This document shows, piece by piece, positions 61,955 through 64,000 of a DNA stretch of 64,000 nucleotides. This DNA comes from Desertivirga brevis (lineage in GTDB: Bacteria; Bacteroidota; Bacteroidia; Sphingobacteriales; Sphingobacteriaceae). The position numbers and the translations under genes were made by a program. The stretch's first letter is position 1. Each line of letters begins with the position of its first letter. The DNA is taken from positions 62,001-126,000 of the forward strand of contig NZ_JAFEWF010000009.1 in assembly GCF_017355835.1 (NCBI RefSeq), read 5' to 3'. The notes under the pieces were generated by a model. That model was not told where the DNA came from, did no database searches, and saw only the letters and a list, made by a program, of their open reading frames with translations.

Positions 61955-64000
61955 ATGAAAACAACAAATACCGAAAAGCTGATCGCCCAGATCGAGAAGA
62001 TCCGGGAAGCACAAAAGCAGTTCTCAACATTCAACCAGGAGCAGGTTGATGAAATTTTTCGACAAGCAGCTATTGCCGCAAATAATGCTCGAATAGAGTT
62101 GGCAAAAATGGCTGTAGCTGAAACTGGAATGGGCCTGGTGGAGGACAAAGTAATCAAAAATCACTTCGCATCAGAGTACATCTACAATCAGTATAAAGAC
62201 GAAAAGACATGTGGCGTGATAGAGACTGATGAAGCTTTTGGAATCGTAAAGATTGCCGAACCAATTGGCGTTATTGCAGCCGTAGTTCCAACCACCAACC
62301 CAACCTCCACTGCTATATTTAAAGCCTTGATCGCTTTAAAGACTCGAAATGGTATTATTTTCTCTCCTCACCCACGTGCAAAAAAATCAACAATTGCAGC
62401 GGCAAAAATAGTTTTGGATGCTGCTGTAAAAGCAGGAGCACCAGAAGGTATCATCAGTTGGATTGAAGAGCCTAGTGTAGAACTGTCTCAGATAGTAATG
62501 GCCCAGGCTGATTTAATTTTGGCAACAGGTGGTCCTGGAATGGTAAAAGCTGCTTATTCTTCAGGTAAACCAGCAATCGGAGTTGGTGCAGGTAATACCC
62601 CTGCAATTATTGATGAGACTGCTCACCTTAAGATGGCTGTAAACTCTGTACTTCTTTCTAAAACTTTCGATAACGGCATGATCTGCGCCTCAGAGCAAAG
62701 TGTGATCGTTGTTGACAAAATATACGAAGAAGTGAAACGCGAGTTTTCAGAACGGGGGGCGTATATTCTTAAAAAAGAAGAAACAAGTAAGGTTGGGGCA
62801 ATCCTTTTAATTAACGGAGTGCTGAATGCGAACATTGTAGGACAGTCTGCATATAAGATTGCCGCGCTGGCTGGAGTTACTGTACCAGAAGATACGAAGG
62901 TACTTATCGGAGAAGTTGAATCTGTAGAGCATGAAGAACCATTCTCTCATGAAAAGCTATCTCCGGTACTGGCAATGTATAAAGCCAAAGGTTTCGATGA
63001 AGCTCTTGATAAAGCTGTTAAATTGGTTAAAGCCGGAGGATTTGGTCACACTTCAGTTCTTTATACGGATGCAATAAAGAGTCAGGAAAGGATTGAGAAG
63101 TTTGGGGCAGCTATGAAAACTGGTCGTACCATCATTAATATGCCGTCTTCACAGGGCGCAATAGGTGATATTTTCAATTTCAAACTATCCCCATCTCTAA
63201 CCTTAGGTTGCGGAAGTTGGGGCGGAAACTCCGTGTCAGAAAACGTAGGAGTAAAACATTTATTAAACATTAAAAGTGTAGCCAAACGTCGTGAGAATAT
63301 GCTTTGGTTCCGGATGCCAGAAAAGGTTTATTTTAAATATGGTTGTTTGCCGGTAGCACTGCGCGAGCTGAAAGACCTTGGCAGAAAACGTGCTTTTATT
63401 GTTACTGATAAAGTACTTTACAACTTAGGGTTTATTGATCACGTAACGAAAGTGCTTGATGAATTAGGAATAGAGCATACTGTTTATTTCGATGTTGAGC
63501 CCGATCCAACCCTATCTTGTGCAAGGAAAGGGGCCGCTGAGATGGCGATTTTTAATCCTGATACCATCATTGCGTTAGGGGGAGGATCTCCTATGGATGC
63601 TGCAAAAATAATGTGGGTGCTTTATGAACATCCAACAGAACGATTTGAGGATCTGGCGATGCGTTTTATGGATATACGCAAGCGGGTTTATCGCTTCCCT
63701 AAAATGGGCGAGAAGGCTATGTTCGTGGCTGTTCCTACATCAGCAGGAACAGGATCAGAAGTTACTCCGTTCGCTGTTATCACTGATGAAAATACAGATA
63801 TTAAGTATCCTCTTGCAGATTACGAGTTAACTCCAGACATGGCCATAGTAGATGCAGAGTTAATGATGAATATGCCAAAAGGCTTAACATCTGCTTCTGG
63901 TATTGATGCGCTTACGCATGCACTTGAAGCATATGTTTCTGTGTTGGCTTCCGAATTTACTAATGGTTTGGCTCTCGAGGCAATTCGTTTGATCTTCAAG
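61955..64000 (+). CDS. adhE: Bifunctional acetaldehyde-CoA/alcohol dehydrogenase, 5' part
   Basis: 682 codons lie in the window and the frame is open to the last base; AdhE is normally about 870-890 aa, so about 190 residues are missing. N-terminal half (residues 1-440): CoA-dependent aldehyde dehydrogenase, with catalytic Cys in NGMICASEQS near 246 and GVGAGNTPA. C-terminal half (from about 450): iron-dependent alcohol dehydrogenase, with GGGSPMDAAK near 539, TSAGTGSEVTPFAVI and metal-site SGIDALTHALEAY near 647. It turns acetyl-CoA into ethanol, using two NADH, and takes up the acetyl-CoA made by PflB. The start follows a 390-bp regulatory region. Confidence 0.96.
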   Translation, partial: MKTTNTEKLIAQIEKIREAQKQFSTFNQEQVDEIFRQAAIAANNARIELAKMAVAETGMGLVEDKVIKNHFASEYIYNQYKDEKTCGVIETDEAFGIVKIAEPIGVIAAVVPTTNPTSTAIFKALIALKTRNGIIFSPHPRAKKSTIAAAKIVLDAAVKAGAPEGIISWIEEPSVELSQIVMAQADLILATGGPGMVKAAYSSGKPAIGVGAGNTPAIIDETAHLKMAVNSVLLSKTFDNGMICASEQSVIVVDKIYEEVKREFSERGAYILKKEETSKVGAILLINGVLNANIVGQSAYKIAALAGVTVPEDTKVLIGEVESVEHEEPFSHEKLSPVLAMYKAKGFDEALDKAVKLVKAGGFGHTSVLYTDAIKSQERIEKFGAAMKTGRTIINMPSSQGAIGDIFNFKLSPSLTLGCGSWGGNSVSENVGVKHLLNIKSVAKRRENMLWFRMPEKVYFKYGCLPVALRELKDLGRKRAFIVTDKVLYNLGFIDHVTKVLDELGIEHTVYFDVEPDPTLSCARKGAAEMAIFNPDTIIALGGGSPMDAAKIMWVLYEHPTERFEDLAMRFMDIRKRVYRFPKMGEKAMFVAVPTSAGTGSEVTPFAVITDENTDIKYPLADYELTPDMAIVDAELMMNMPKGLTSASGIDALTHALEAYVSVLASEFTNGLALEAIRLIFK

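Overview
The window looks like a chromosomal stretch of a Bacteroidota member, most likely Sphingobacteriaceae (Pedobacter/Mucilaginibacter-like). The basis is a SusC/SusD pair with accessory surface lipoproteins, many exported glycoside hydrolases, AraC-type regulators beside sugar operons, weak Shine-Dalgarno sequences, and several matches to the Bacteroidota -7 promoter element TAnnTTTG. No phage, insertion sequence or CRISPR array was seen.

Layout. (1) 0-9.6 kb, uronate/pectin region: the tail of a frameshifted alginate-lyase-family gene, a HIT protein, a GH28 polygalacturonase, a GH2 enzyme, an AraC regulator, an SDR oxidoreductase and mannonate dehydratase UxuA. (2) 9.8-18.6 kb: a three-PAS histidine kinase, then an envelope flavin/redox module (ankyrin protein, DUF2271 protein with a candidate flavinylation site, PepSY-flavodoxin-reductase fusion, ApbE), an AraC regulator and a SnoaL-like protein. 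(3) 18.9-22 kb, accessory stretch: an unrecognised 396-aa protein, a DUF6266 gene stump, short-period repeat arrays, an AT-rich lipoprotein and a tRNA-Arg(CCG). (4) 22.2-56.3 kb, a large glycan-utilisation region: ThuA-like protein, three GH5 enzymes, two sugar-isomerase-like proteins, a Gfo/Idh/MocA oxidoreductase, a PhyH oxygenase, an MFS carrier, a PQQ/cytochrome c dehydrogenase, a DUF3863-like protein, a GH140-like protein, a dicarboxylate symporter, SusC/SusD/IPT-TIG protein, two esterases, GH78 rhamnosidase, AraC, sodium:solute symporter and GH130 mannosyl-glucose phosphorylase. (5) 56.4-64 kb: an EmrE-type exporter and an AraC regulator, then a fermentation set pflB, pflA and adhE, the last cut by the window end.

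The lead observation is in region 4. The 12-bp core TAAAAAAGTATT occurs six times, always on the plus strand and always upstream of a plus-strand operon. At five of the six sites a -7-like element begins exactly 34 bp downstream of the first base of the core. This points to one regulon joining the SusCD operon, the GH5 enzymes, the PQQ dehydrogenase, the isomerase/oxidoreductase operon and the symporter/GH130 operon. The enzymes suggest surface breakdown of an acetylated, rhamnose-bearing beta-mannan or glucomannan, import, phosphorolysis by GH130, and a possible parallel oxidative route. In region 5, FNR-type boxes (TTGAT-N4-ATCAT) upstream of adhE and a weaker one upstream of pflB suggest oxygen-responsive control.
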